Shown: one piece after another, positions 1 to 6,450 of the stretch
Numbering within the stretch: position 1 is the first letter of the stretch
How the letters are laid out: every line of letters begins with the position of its first letter
Origin: an uncultured Litorilinea sp.
Lineage (GTDB): Bacteria > Chloroflexota > Anaerolineae > Caldilineales > Caldilineaceae
NCBI GenBank assembly: GCA_946885925.1
Contig: CAMPHP010000035.1
Location: 1-11,701 of the forward strand
Length of the DNA: 11,701 nucleotides
Direction of reading: 5' to 3'
Program-made: the position numbers and the translations under genes
The notes under the pieces: model-generated
Told to the model about the DNA's origin: nothing
The model's database searches: none
Seen by the model: the letters and a program-made list of their open reading frames with translations, nothing else

Positions 1-182
1 TGCCACGCTCCCAGAGAGATGCCTGCGGCATGACAGACGCACTGTTCTGTCACCCTGTAAGGGTCTCTCTGCTCCGCCGCGCTGCCCAGAGAGAGCGCGC
101 CCTGGGCGCGAGGTGACACGGCTATGTTACAGAACTGGCAGAAGCCGCCCAGGTGTTTACCGATCTCACTTGTTAACTTGCA
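1..182. other. non-coding region after xdhC, dense with inverted repeats
   Basis: No gene is supported here. On the minus strand this lies just downstream of the xdhC stop codon. It holds several small dyads: 12-36 (repeat motif, listed separately), 31-37 with 46-52 (TGACAGA/TCTGTCA), 52-56 with 60-64 (ACCCT/AGGGT), 64-71 with 87-94 (TCTCTCTG/CAGAGAGA), 48-54 with 112-118 (TGTCACC/GGTGACA) and 96-102 with 104-110 (CGCGCCC/GGGCGCG). Some compete: CAGAGAGA at 12-19 can also pair with 64-71. None is followed by a T-run in either direction, so a standard intrinsic terminator is not evident, although RNA folding here could still help end the transcript. Confidence 0.6.
12..36 (-). repeat. short palindromic repeat, CTGTCATnCC..GGnATCTCT type (copy 1)
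   Basis: Read on the minus strand this is CTGTCATGCC, three bases, then GGCATCTCTCTG. A related sequence at 4815-4843 (plus strand) reads CTGTCATTCC, nine bases, GGAATCTCTG. The inner arms differ in a paired way (TGCC/GGCA against TTCC/GGAA), which fits a small hairpin kept by selection. From memory, repeats of the form GTCATTCC...GGAATCTC are common between genes in several bacterial phyla; this could not be checked here. Confidence 0.5.
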
Positions 183-1217
183 TTAGCCTCCGGCTCTGCG
201 TGCTTTTACGATTTCCGCCATGACAGCAAGGGCGATCTCTTCTGGCGTTTGTGCATTGATCTCCAGACCGATTGGCGCGTGGATGCGGCTAATCTCCTGC
301 TCCGTAAAGCCCTCATCCTGTAGGCGCTTGACGCGCTGGGTATGGGTTTTGCGACTGCCCAGCGCACCGATATAGAAGGCAGGACTTCGCAGTACCATCT
401 TCAGCGCCGGGTCATCAATCTTGGGGTCGTGGGTCAGGATGGCAACGGCTGTACTTTCGTTAACTTTGAGCTGTGCAAAGGCATCATCGGGCCAACTACG
501 TAGGAGTTGGTCTACATGGGGAAAGCGTTCGATATTGCCAAAGGCGTGGCGCGGGTCAACGACAATGGCGCGATAGCCAATCGCCTTCGCCAACTCCGCC
601 AGCACAATCGAGATATGCGCGCCGCCAACCATCACCAGCGTCGGCGGTGGCAGCAGCAGGTCAATGAACAACTCAAGGCTCTGCTCCGCAAGTGAGACCT
701 GCTCATCCATGCCGCGCCGGATGGATGCTTTGGCTAATTGGGCCACAGATGCGTCAAGGGTGTCATCAATGCCGCCTATCCATTGTTCCTGGCTAGACTC
801 TACAAACAGCTTGCGTCCTAGCAGCGCGTCTGGTCCCCCGATCACAGTGGCGACTGCGCCTGTATCCTCGGCGGTAAGCAGCCTATCCACTGCGTCAAAT
901 AGCTCGCCATCTAGCGGCTCTACAAAAATGTCGATATTGCCACCACACGCCAAACCCACTTCCCAGCCAGTCTCATCGGCAACACCATAGTGGAGCAACT
1001 TGGGTCGTCCCGACTCTAGGATGGCAAAGGCTTCCTCGGCTACAGCACCCTCCACACAGCCACCGCTGACCGAGCCGGATAGCTGTCCCCCTGCGCTGAT
1101 TGCCATTTTGGCACCGGCCCGGCGCGGGGCCGACCCCCAAGTTTGTACGACAGTGGCAAGTGCCACTCTTTCTCCCTGGCTGCGCCAACGCCGGATATCG
1201 GCTATGACTTCTTCCAT
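183..1217 (-). CDS. xdhC: XdhC/CoxI-family molybdenum cofactor chaperone
   Basis: A 344-residue two-domain protein of the XdhC/CoxI family. Such proteins bind molybdenum cofactor, protect it or help its sulfuration, and hand it to hydroxylases of the xanthine oxidase family in the cytoplasm. The N-terminal XdhC_CoxI domain shows GSAPRRAG (28-35), GSVSGGCVEGA (48-58, with Cys54) and LACGGNIDIFVEP (89-101, with Cys91), the conserved cysteines of the family. The C-terminal Rossmann-like domain shows VMVGGAHIS (195-203), YIGALGSR (282-289) and IHAPIGL (312-318). Length is normal for the two-domain form. The ATG is preceded by GAGAGGAAACCA, and its first 16 bp overlap the end of coxE, so translation is probably coupled. 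It is the last gene of the cluster. The substrate enzyme is presumably CoxL. The exact ortholog (coxF, coxI or xdhC) cannot be settled here; the symbol marks the family. Confidence 0.93.
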   Translation of the reverse strand: MEEVIADIRRWRSQGERVALATVVQTWGSAPRRAGAKMAISAGGQLSGSVSGGCVEGAVAEEAFAILESGRPKLLHYGVADETGWEVGLACGGNIDIFVEPLDGELFDAVDRLLTAEDTGAVATVIGGPDALLGRKLFVESSQEQWIGGIDDTLDASVAQLAKASIRRGMDEQVSLAEQSLELFIDLLLPPPTLVMVGGAHISIVLAELAKAIGYRAIVVDPRHAFGNIERFPHVDQLLRSWPDDAFAQLKVNESTAVAILTHDPKIDDPALKMVLRSPAFYIGALGSRKTHTQRVKRLQDEGFTEQEISRIHAPIGLEINAQTPEEIALAVMAEIVKARRAGG

Positions 1218-2509
1218 TGGTTTCCTCTCCCGCCAACAAATGCAGCGCCTTGTAGGTGCGCCGGTGCAACTGGCACACGTTTTTCCTCAAATTGGCGAAG
1301 ATGCTGCGCCAAATCTTCCAGACTCGCTAGATTATGCACTGGTAAAAAGTCATCAATATAGGGCAGTGCAGACTGCATACCGCGCGTTAATGGCTCATAC
1401 TGCTCTGAACCCAGCAGGGGATTGAGCCAAATGAGCCGGTGGCAAAGCAGGTGCAGGCGTGCCATCTCTTGTCGCAACAAAGCAGGATCACCCCGATCCC
1501 AGCCATCGCTGATAAGCAACACAACCGGCCCACCGCGCAGAACGCGCCGCGCCCATTCATAGTTAAAGGTCTTAATCGCCTCCCCGATGCGTGTGCCGCC
1601 AGACCAATCCTGCACGGCACTTGTTACTTCGTTCAAGGCTTGATCAACGTCCTTGTGGCGTAACTGGCGGGTAATGTAGGTCAGCCGCGTGCCAAAGACA
1701 AAGACCTCCACACGCTGCCGCAGCCCATGCTTTAAGCTGTAGAGGAAATGGAGCAGCGGGCGCGTGTACTGCTGCATTGAGCCGCTGATGTCGGCAAGTA
1801 TGACCAAGGGGCGCGGCTTGATCTTGGCTGTGCGGTAAGACCATTGCAGGATTTCGCTGCCATAGCGCAAGTTCTGGCGCATGCTGCGCCGAATGTCGAG
1901 CAAGCCATCGCGCCCGGAAACATAGCGGCGCGTGCGGCGCTGCCCCAACTCCCAAACCACTTCAGCCATCATACGCTTGATGGCTGCAAGCTCCACGGGC
2001 GTAAGGTCAGCGAAATCCTTCTGGCGCAATGCCTCGCGCTCGCTATAGGTTTGGGTCAGCTCCACCACTTCCTGAAATTCGTCATCGTTCTCTGGTTCAG
2101 GAATCTCTTCCTCATCCTGCGATGCTTGTGGCGGGATGATCAAACGCTGTGGGCGAGGGGGCTGTTCGTTTCCCAGACCAAACAATGCGCCCAGGTCGAG
2201 CAAGGTGCTGCCATCATGCGGGCTGCGCCAAAAGAGATTAAAGGCTTCATCAAAGAGCAACAAGTCTTGCTTGCGTTTGACCAAAAAACTACGTAGCGTG
2301 TGATAGAAGTCCGCTTTGTTGCCTATCGGCACATAGGCAAAGGCTCCTTGTAGCTCGACCATCCGTCCTGGATTCACCTCAAGCCCTAGCCCATGCAAGA
2401 TACGACTAAAGAGGAGCAGGTTGTGCAGCAGCGCGTCCTCTTGCACATCGTTATTGGTTTCTCGGTTGGTCTCGATAAGTGGTTCTTGATTCAAGATGTA
2501 TACCTTCAC
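1202..2509 (-). CDS. coxE: CoxE-like VWA-domain protein
   Basis: A 435-residue protein with a C-terminal von Willebrand A domain, of the CoxE family. In carboxidotrophs CoxE works with the AAA+ ATPase CoxD in post-translational maturation of the CODH active site. The metal-binding MIDAS motif is complete: D240-I-S242-G-S244, T306 (in GGTRIG) and D335 (in LISDGWD). The N-terminal part (about 28-115; LLLFSRILHGLGLEVNPGR) is the usual helical region of the family. It is followed by an acidic stretch (132-148) that probably forms a flexible linker. The start is uncertain: a GTG at 2507-2509 has its Shine-Dalgarno (AAGGAAGG) only about 1-4 nt upstream and inside a palindromic repeat. An in-frame TTG five codons later has AAGG eight bases before it. 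The gene follows coxD and overlaps xdhC. No signal peptide or membrane segment is visible. Confidence 0.9.
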   Translation of the reverse strand: MKVYILNQEPLIETNRETNNDVQEDALLHNLLLFSRILHGLGLEVNPGRMVELQGAFAYVPIGNKADFYHTLRSFLVKRKQDLLLFDEAFNLFWRSPHDGSTLLDLGALFGLGNEQPPRPQRLIIPPQASQDEEEIPEPENDDEFQEVVELTQTYSEREALRQKDFADLTPVELAAIKRMMAEVVWELGQRRTRRYVSGRDGLLDIRRSMRQNLRYGSEILQWSYRTAKIKPRPLVILADISGSMQQYTRPLLHFLYSLKHGLRQRVEVFVFGTRLTYITRQLRHKDVDQALNEVTSAVQDWSGGTRIGEAIKTFNYEWARRVLRGGPVVLLISDGWDRGDPALLRQEMARLHLLCHRLIWLNPLLGSEQYEPLTRGMQSALPYIDDFLPVHNLASLEDLAQHLRQFEEKRVPVAPAHLQGAAFVGGRGNQWKKS

Positions 2510-2554
2510 ACCTTCCTTGAAGCCGGGAATCCTTTGGAGGGCTTCGAGGAAGGT
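2510..2554. repeat. 45-bp palindromic repeat between coxD and coxE (copy A)
   Basis: An imperfect inverted repeat with 15-bp arms, ACCTTCCTTGAAGCC (2510-2524) and GGCTTCGAGGAAGGT (2540-2554), and a 15-base centre. It matches the sequence at 6475-6519 at 39 of 45 positions, with no gap and with similarity ending at the same outer bases. It fills nearly the whole 50-bp gap between the coxD stop and the coxE start. On the transcript the arm next to coxE is GGCUUCAAGGAAGGU, so the only Shine-Dalgarno-like sequence of the GTG start lies within the stem. No transposase is nearby; it resembles REP-type or other small mobile palindromes. Confidence 0.8.
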
Positions 2555-2559
2555 CTTTT

Positions 2560-3447
2560 CTATGCCCTGTTCGCCGCGCGATTGTAAACCTGGCTCAAGA
2601 CCTCATTTTGTACTTTATGGACGTCGTCTTTGTACTTCAGAATGACACCCAATGTCTCCTCAACGATAGATTCGTCGAGAGTCGTGCAGTTTAGCGCGAC
2701 CAGTGCCTTGGTCCAGTCAATTGTCTCAGCAACGCCTGGAAGTTTGTACAGGTCTTGGGTACGTAGCTCCTGGATAAATGAAGTGACTTGGCGCGTCAAT
2801 TCAGCGGACGCACCAGGGACTTTGGCCTGCACAATTTCGAGTTCTTTGTGGAAACTCGGATAGTCGATCCAGCAATAGAGACAGCGGCGTTTGAGTGCAT
2901 CATGCAGTTCGCGCGTGCGGTTTGAGGTGAGAATAATCACAGGACGGTTGGCAGTCGTGATCGTGCCGATTTCGGGCACGGTGATTTGGAAGTCCGAGAG
3001 GAGTTCGAGCAAGAACGCCTCAAATTCCTCATCACTGCGGTCAACCTCGTCAATCAAGAGGACACACGGCTTCTCCCGGCTCCCTTCAATCGCACGCAGT
3101 AAGGGGCGGCGCAACAAGAAGCGCTCGTCAAATAGCTCGTTCTCATCAAACGGTGCATGTTGCGCTTCCAAAGAGCGAATGTGCATAATTTGCCGTGCAT
3201 AGTTCCACTCGTAGACAGCCTGGTTGACATCTAGCCCCTCATAACATTGCAGGCGGATCAACTCTGTATCGAGCAGATTGGCGATGACTTTGGCAACTTC
3301 AGTCTTGCCCACACCCGGTTCGCCCTCTAACAGCAGCGGACGTTCGAGCTTTAATGCCAAAAAGACAGAGGTAGCTAGACCGCGGTCGGCGATATAGGTC
3401 TGCGCGTGCAGGGCTTCTTGCAACGAATCAATCGAATCCAGCAGCAT
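2560..3447 (-). CDS. coxD: CoxD-like MoxR-family AAA+ ATPase
   Basis: A 295-residue AAA+ ATPase of the MoxR family, CoxD type. In Oligotropha (Afipia) carboxidovorans CoxD is a membrane-associated chaperone-like ATPase needed to insert sulfur into the CODH active site. Visible motifs: Walker A GEPGVGKT (42-49), Walker B VLLIDEVDR (129-137), sensor-1 ILTSNRTRE (172-180, Asn176) and an arginine-finger region LKRRC (185-189). The usual C-terminal lid domain (about 195-295) is present, so the gene looks intact. Its ATG is preceded by GAGGA seven bases upstream. MoxR ATPases normally pair with a VWA protein, and here coxE lies 50 bp downstream. Since the CoxL in this cluster lacks the copper-binding Cys loop, CoxD here may only sulfurate the molybdenum and not build a Mo-Cu site (inference). 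Confidence 0.94.
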   Translation of the reverse strand: MLLDSIDSLQEALHAQTYIADRGLATSVFLALKLERPLLLEGEPGVGKTEVAKVIANLLDTELIRLQCYEGLDVNQAVYEWNYARQIMHIRSLEAQHAPFDENELFDERFLLRRPLLRAIEGSREKPCVLLIDEVDRSDEEFEAFLLELLSDFQITVPEIGTITTANRPVIILTSNRTRELHDALKRRCLYCWIDYPSFHKELEIVQAKVPGASAELTRQVTSFIQELRTQDLYKLPGVAETIDWTKALVALNCTTLDESIVEETLGVILKYKDDVHKVQNEVLSQVYNRAANRA

Positions 3448-3554
3448 GTGTGTTTCCTCAAGATTATCCCCTCGAAATTGTTCCGTTAAGATTGTTACAT
3501 AAAGAGGGGCGCGTGCCGAGTGGGTCTCTCACAATTCGCACTTTATGACTTATA

Positions 3555-3576
3555 CTAATGATTTTGCTAATGATTT
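3555..3576. repeat. 10-bp direct repeat, period 12
   Basis: CTAATGATTT occurs at 3555-3564 and again at 3567-3576, separated by TG. The 12-base period puts the copies on nearly the same face of the helix, as in many activator or repressor sites. It overlaps the possible coxD promoter. It may also be chance in an AT-rich gap. Confidence 0.45.
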
Positions 3577-3586
3577 ATGCTGTCAA
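3558..3586 (-). promoter_or_regulatory. possible promoter for coxD-coxE-xdhC
   Basis: On the minus strand a perfect TTGACA (3581-3586) is followed after 17 bases by AATCAT (3558-3563), which matches TATAAT at four of six positions. A better -10-like TATAAG lies at 3549-3554 but is 26 bases from the TTGACA. The start of transcription would be about 100 bases before the coxD ATG. Confidence 0.35.
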
Positions 3587-3595
3587 ATCACGCTA

Positions 3596-4642
3596 TCAAG
3601 CAAAGCGCCGGGGGCGTGGGCGTTCTGGCACATCGTCCAGCAGCCCGCCATGCCCCAGGCGAATAATATCGAGCCTGGTTAGATAGTCACCAGCCAATAG
3701 CCTTGGCAGCACAATGTCAACGATATTGCGTTTCGGGCTGCGCCCACAGCTTGGCATTCCTATCACTGGCGTTTTGCCATGACGCGCCAGCATGAGCAGG
3801 TTGCCTGGGTCTACGGGTGCGCCAAAGCAGGTAACATGACCCCCCGCGGCCTCAACAGCACGCGGCGCAATGTCATGCCGGTCCATAATCGCCGTTTCGC
3901 CAGCAAGGATCACCATCTCCATACCTGCGCCAATCTGCATCTGGATCATCTGCGCCAATGCACTTTCGCCTTCGTCATCTTCCAAAGAGACGAAACTAAC
4001 TTGATCGAGCGTTGACCCCCAAGCCGTCAGCCGCGTCTTTACCGCACGCGTGAAGCCCGATTCGATGCGGTCACGTATAGCCGGCGAACCGGTCAGAATG
4101 AGGCCCACCCGGCGTGCAGGCAGCGGGTCTACACGGATCAGGGCTTCCCCACCATGATGGCCGTTCAAGCTTTGATCGCAGCCAATCATCTCCGCCTCAA
4201 GTACCTCAATTTCGGGAATGGCATAGGCAACAATTTTGAGCGTCGCCACTACGTCATCAGGGTAGACGACAGCGTGGTTCGGCATGGTCGCTAGCGTTAC
4301 GGCTGCACACATATTGATCTGCTGCAACCGGTTCTCATCCAGGCGCACAAGGCCCAAGAGCTTTGCACAGAGGTTGGCACGTCCGGTGACCGATTCTGAA
4401 ACGGCCAGGTTTTTCCCCGCAATCGCCGTGGCAATGCGCTGGGCTGCTTGATTCTCGCCTACATCATCGGCTGCTAGCTCAGCCACATAAACGAGCTTGC
4501 GCCCCAGGCTGGACAACATGGCGACATCACCAGCCGTTAGCGGCTTGCCCTTCCGTAGAATGCGCCGCCCCGCTTGATCGGCAATGTTGTGACCAAGAAT
4601 TTTACCCTCTGCTTCGTCGAGCGGCACAGGCCCGAATTTCAT
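3596..4642 (-). CDS. molybdopterin-binding protein (MoCF/MogA-like domain), stand-alone
   Basis: A 348-residue protein that resembles the N-terminal part of the molybdopterin-binding / NTP-transferase fusion proteins found beside Mo hydroxylases. The start MKFGPVPLDEAEGKILGHNI and the stretch LTAGDVAML (35-43) are typical of that part. The MoCF-type domain runs from about 178 to 317: LILTGSPAIRDRI (181-193), ILAGETAIMDRHDI (245-258), FGAPVDPGNLL (273-283) and VIGMPSCGRSPKRN (293-306). In many Proteobacteria this is fused to a MocA-like CTP:molybdopterin cytidylyltransferase; here the protein ends soon after the binding domain (RPRPRRFA) and no transferase domain follows. A role in handling or sensing Moco for the cox enzyme is inferred. 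The ATG has AAGGA about 12 bases upstream, a rather wide spacing. It stands apart from both neighbours (148 and 264 bp gaps), so it may be its own transcription unit. Confidence 0.82.
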   Translation of the reverse strand: MKFGPVPLDEAEGKILGHNIADQAGRRILRKGKPLTAGDVAMLSSLGRKLVYVAELAADDVGENQAAQRIATAIAGKNLAVSESVTGRANLCAKLLGLVRLDENRLQQINMCAAVTLATMPNHAVVYPDDVVATLKIVAYAIPEIEVLEAEMIGCDQSLNGHHGGEALIRVDPLPARRVGLILTGSPAIRDRIESGFTRAVKTRLTAWGSTLDQVSFVSLEDDEGESALAQMIQMQIGAGMEMVILAGETAIMDRHDIAPRAVEAAGGHVTCFGAPVDPGNLLMLARHGKTPVIGMPSCGRSPKRNIVDIVLPRLLAGDYLTRLDIIRLGHGGLLDDVPERPRPRRFA

Positions 4643-4713
4643 GTGATGCTTTTGTCCTTACTGGAGCCGTGGTCAACGGTTCCTCTCAGCAACCCGCGAC
4701 GCTAGATACAGCA

Positions 4714-4742
4714 GGCCACAGATCGAGCCGCGATCTGTGGCC
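4714..4742. repeat. perfect 12-bp inverted repeat (hairpin)
   Basis: GGCCACAGATCG (4714-4725) and CGATCTGTGGCC (4731-4742) are exact reverse complements around a five-base loop. The hairpin lies about 70 bp upstream of the molybdopterin-binding gene start and would be a strong stem on either strand. It lacks the T-run of an intrinsic terminator. It could be a small interspersed palindrome, a factor-dependent terminator or a leader structure. Confidence 0.7.
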
Positions 4743-4814
4743 CATTCCACCTATTTGACACAAGTTGCTAGTCTGGTAATCTGGCGATTTTCCGCTGCGG
4801 AGAAACCAGCCAGC

Positions 4815-4843
4815 CTGTCATTCCGATGTAGGAGGAATCTCTG
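4815..4843 (+). repeat. short palindromic repeat, CTGTCATnCC..GGnATCTCT type (copy 2)
   Basis: CTGTCATTCC, nine bases, then GGAATCTCTG. It is related to the sequence at 12-36 on the other strand, with changes paired across the stem. It lies in the gap after the FAD-linked oxidase. Confidence 0.5.
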
Positions 4844-4864
4844 TGCTCTACTACGTCCACTGGG

Positions 4865-4904
4865 GGAGTCCTCCTCGTAGACTCCTGAGTCACGCCTTTG
4901 CGTG
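4865..4904. repeat. two small hairpins just after the FAD-linked oxidase stop
   Basis: GGAGTC (4865-4870) pairs with GACTCC (4880-4885), and CACGC (4891-4895) pairs with GCGTG (4900-4904) around a four-base loop. The second ends only two bases from the stop codon of the oxidase gene. On the transcript they stand side by side at the 3' end. No T-run follows, so a classical terminator is not claimed; they may protect the 3' end or help termination. Confidence 0.4.
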
Positions 4905-4906
4905 GG

Positions 4907-6292
4907 CTACGGTACAATGTTGTGATTCAACTGGAAGAAATTGTTTGGGTCATACTGACGTTTCAATTCGGCCAAGCGTTCATAGTTAGGTCCATAGGCT
5001 GCCCGCACTCGGCTGGAACTATCATCGGCATCTAGGTGGTTCACATAGACGCCTGCTGAAAGTGGTTCAACAGCTTCCCAAAAGGCGCGTGTCCATTTGA
5101 TATGCTCGCTGGCGGTTGCCGGGTCTAGCCATTGCGTAACGATGTCAAAATCCCATTGGTTGCGGCGCAGTCCAAATGCCGTTTCTTCAGGGCTTACGCG
5201 GGTGCTGACACCATGCATATGGAAGAGAATCACGGTCGTCATGGGAGAGGTCTTGGTACTAGCCTGGTCAACAATCATGTCCAAGAGTTCATCGCTTAAC
5301 TCTTCATAGTAACCAGACTTCCAGTAGCGCTGTATCCCAAATGGCACGCCGTCATCAAGCATCGATTGGAGTTGGCAATAGGGGATTGGTCCCACCATAT
5401 CGGCAATGGGTGAACCGAACTTGCGGATTGGTTCCACATGCCGCTCGCCCTCATCCAATGGACCAAACCAGCCGACCAGGAGAGCAACTACAGGGATACC
5501 TTCCGGTGTGCTGAGAAGGCCCGCAAAGACCGACAATTCATCCGGACTGTTGGTCGCTACATCTCGGTAAAAGCGAAGTATCTCTCTGGCTTGCTCAAAG
5601 GGATAGAGGATCATGCCTCCTAGCACGGTAGGGCCAACTGGATACAGACGAAACTCAAAGCGGGTGACGATGCCAAAGTTACCACCCCCGCCTCGCACGG
5701 CCCAGAAGAGATCTGGGTGCTCGGTGCTGCTGGCTGTTAAAGTCTGACCGTCCGCCAGTACGACTTGGGTCGATAATAGGTTGTCGCAGGCCAAACCATG
5801 CGTAGCCATAAGCCAGCCCAGACCACCACCAAGTGTTAGACCAGGCACGCCAGTATGGGAAACTGTGCCGCCAGTGGTGGCAAGCCCATACGCCTGGGTC
5901 GCTTGATCTAGTTCACCCCATAGTACGCCAGGCTCAACAAGCGCGGTGCGGTTTTCAGGATCAATGTGAATACCTTTCATGGGGGATAGGTCGATCATTA
6001 AGCCCCCCTCACAGACTGCTTTCCCAGCCACGTTATGCCCTCCTCCACGTACTGCAACTAGCAGATTGTGGGTCCGGGCGAAATTGACGGCAGCGGCAAC
6101 ATCATCAACATCCACACAGCGCGCGATCAGGGCAGGATGCCTATCAATCATGGCATTCCAGACGGTTCGCGCCTCATCATAGCCAGCGTCACCAGGGCGC
6201 AGCAATTCTCCCTTCAGGCTTGCCCTAAATTCCTCTACTACAGCTTCTTCAAGCACGGGTGGTTGGAGCGGTGTCACTTGCAAGTTTTCCAT
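4907..6292 (-). CDS. FAD-linked oxidase with BBE domain
   Basis: A 461-residue flavoprotein of the VAO/PCMH oxidoreductase family with a C-terminal berberine-bridge (BBE) domain. Relatives oxidise sugars, alcohols, alkaloid-type or other small molecules, reducing O2 or another acceptor. The FAD-binding PCMH half has VRGGGHNVAG (81-90), where His86 is the expected 8-alpha-histidyl FAD attachment site. It also has GVPGLTLGGGLGW (148-160) and AVRGGGGNFGIVT (198-210). The Cys used for a second FAD link in bicovalent enzymes is absent: the segment reads GGTVSHTG (141-148). The BBE end is AAYGPNYERL...YDPNNFFQLNHNI (431-459). No signal peptide is visible, so it is probably cytoplasmic. The ATG at 6292 is chosen because AAGGAGG lies just upstream; a GTG at 6376 would add 28 unconvincing residues. 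It is not a known part of cox clusters and is set off by gaps of 316 and 264 bp, so it may be a separate gene. Its substrate is unknown. Confidence 0.9.
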   Translation of the reverse strand: MENLQVTPLQPPVLEEAVVEEFRASLKGELLRPGDAGYDEARTVWNAMIDRHPALIARCVDVDDVAAAVNFARTHNLLVAVRGGGHNVAGKAVCEGGLMIDLSPMKGIHIDPENRTALVEPGVLWGELDQATQAYGLATTGGTVSHTGVPGLTLGGGLGWLMATHGLACDNLLSTQVVLADGQTLTASSTEHPDLFWAVRGGGGNFGIVTRFEFRLYPVGPTVLGGMILYPFEQAREILRFYRDVATNSPDELSVFAGLLSTPEGIPVVALLVGWFGPLDEGERHVEPIRKFGSPIADMVGPIPYCQLQSMLDDGVPFGIQRYWKSGYYEELSDELLDMIVDQASTKTSPMTTVILFHMHGVSTRVSPEETAFGLRRNQWDFDIVTQWLDPATASEHIKWTRAFWEAVEPLSAGVYVNHLDADDSSSRVRAAYGPNYERLAELKRQYDPNNFFQLNHNIVP

Positions 6293-6450
6293 TGTCCTCT
6301 CCTCCTTGTGAAAGAGCCCGGCTATCAATGAACGACTGCCGCTTGAGACCTGCTGGTTAGACGCAATGCAACTCACACCCTCATACGTTCCTTATTCTCC
6401 TTTCTTAACTCCTGTTGCTCCCTTTAATATTCCGCCCTGGAAACATCATC

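Larger units (their letters stand above)
3448..3595. other. AT-rich gap between molybdopterin-binding gene and coxD
   Basis: This 148-bp gap is visibly richer in A and T than its surroundings, mostly in 3541-3590. It holds a 10-bp direct repeat and a possible promoter (both listed separately), plus the coxD ribosome-binding site GAGGA (minus strand). This is the likeliest place for a separate promoter of coxD-coxE-xdhC. No T-run terminator for the upstream gene is seen. Confidence 0.5.
4643..4906. other. hairpin-rich gap between FAD-linked oxidase and molybdopterin-binding gene
   Basis: No coding sequence is supported in these 264 bp. In order along the minus strand after the oxidase stop codon they hold: CACGC/GCGTG (4891-4904), GGAGTC/GACTCC (4865-4885), the CTGTCATTCC..GGAATCTCTG repeat (4815-4843), a small CCGC/GCGG dyad near 4795 and a perfect 12-bp hairpin (4714-4742). 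None has a following T-run. The cluster of structures suggests a transcription-unit border. No convincing promoter for the molybdopterin-binding gene was found. Confidence 0.55.

Noticed and set aside
1152..1167. Inverted repeat AGTGGCA/TGCCACT
   Set aside because: It lies in the coding sequence of the XdhC-like gene, is short, and is probably incidental.
973..1290. Open frames antisense to or overlapping the cox genes, such as 973-1290 (-), 664-990 (+), 1844-2296 (+) and 8167-8514 (+)
   Set aside because: They lie inside strongly supported genes in other frames, show no recognisable domains, and read like low-complexity shadow translations.
4714..4904. Intrinsic terminators in the gap after the FAD-linked oxidase
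   Set aside because: The stems are real, but none is followed by a T-run on the minus strand, so they were kept only as hairpins.
6293..6376. Earlier GTG start of the FAD-linked oxidase
   Set aside because: The added 28 residues look non-coding and are not a signal peptide; AAGGAGG directly precedes the ATG at 6292.
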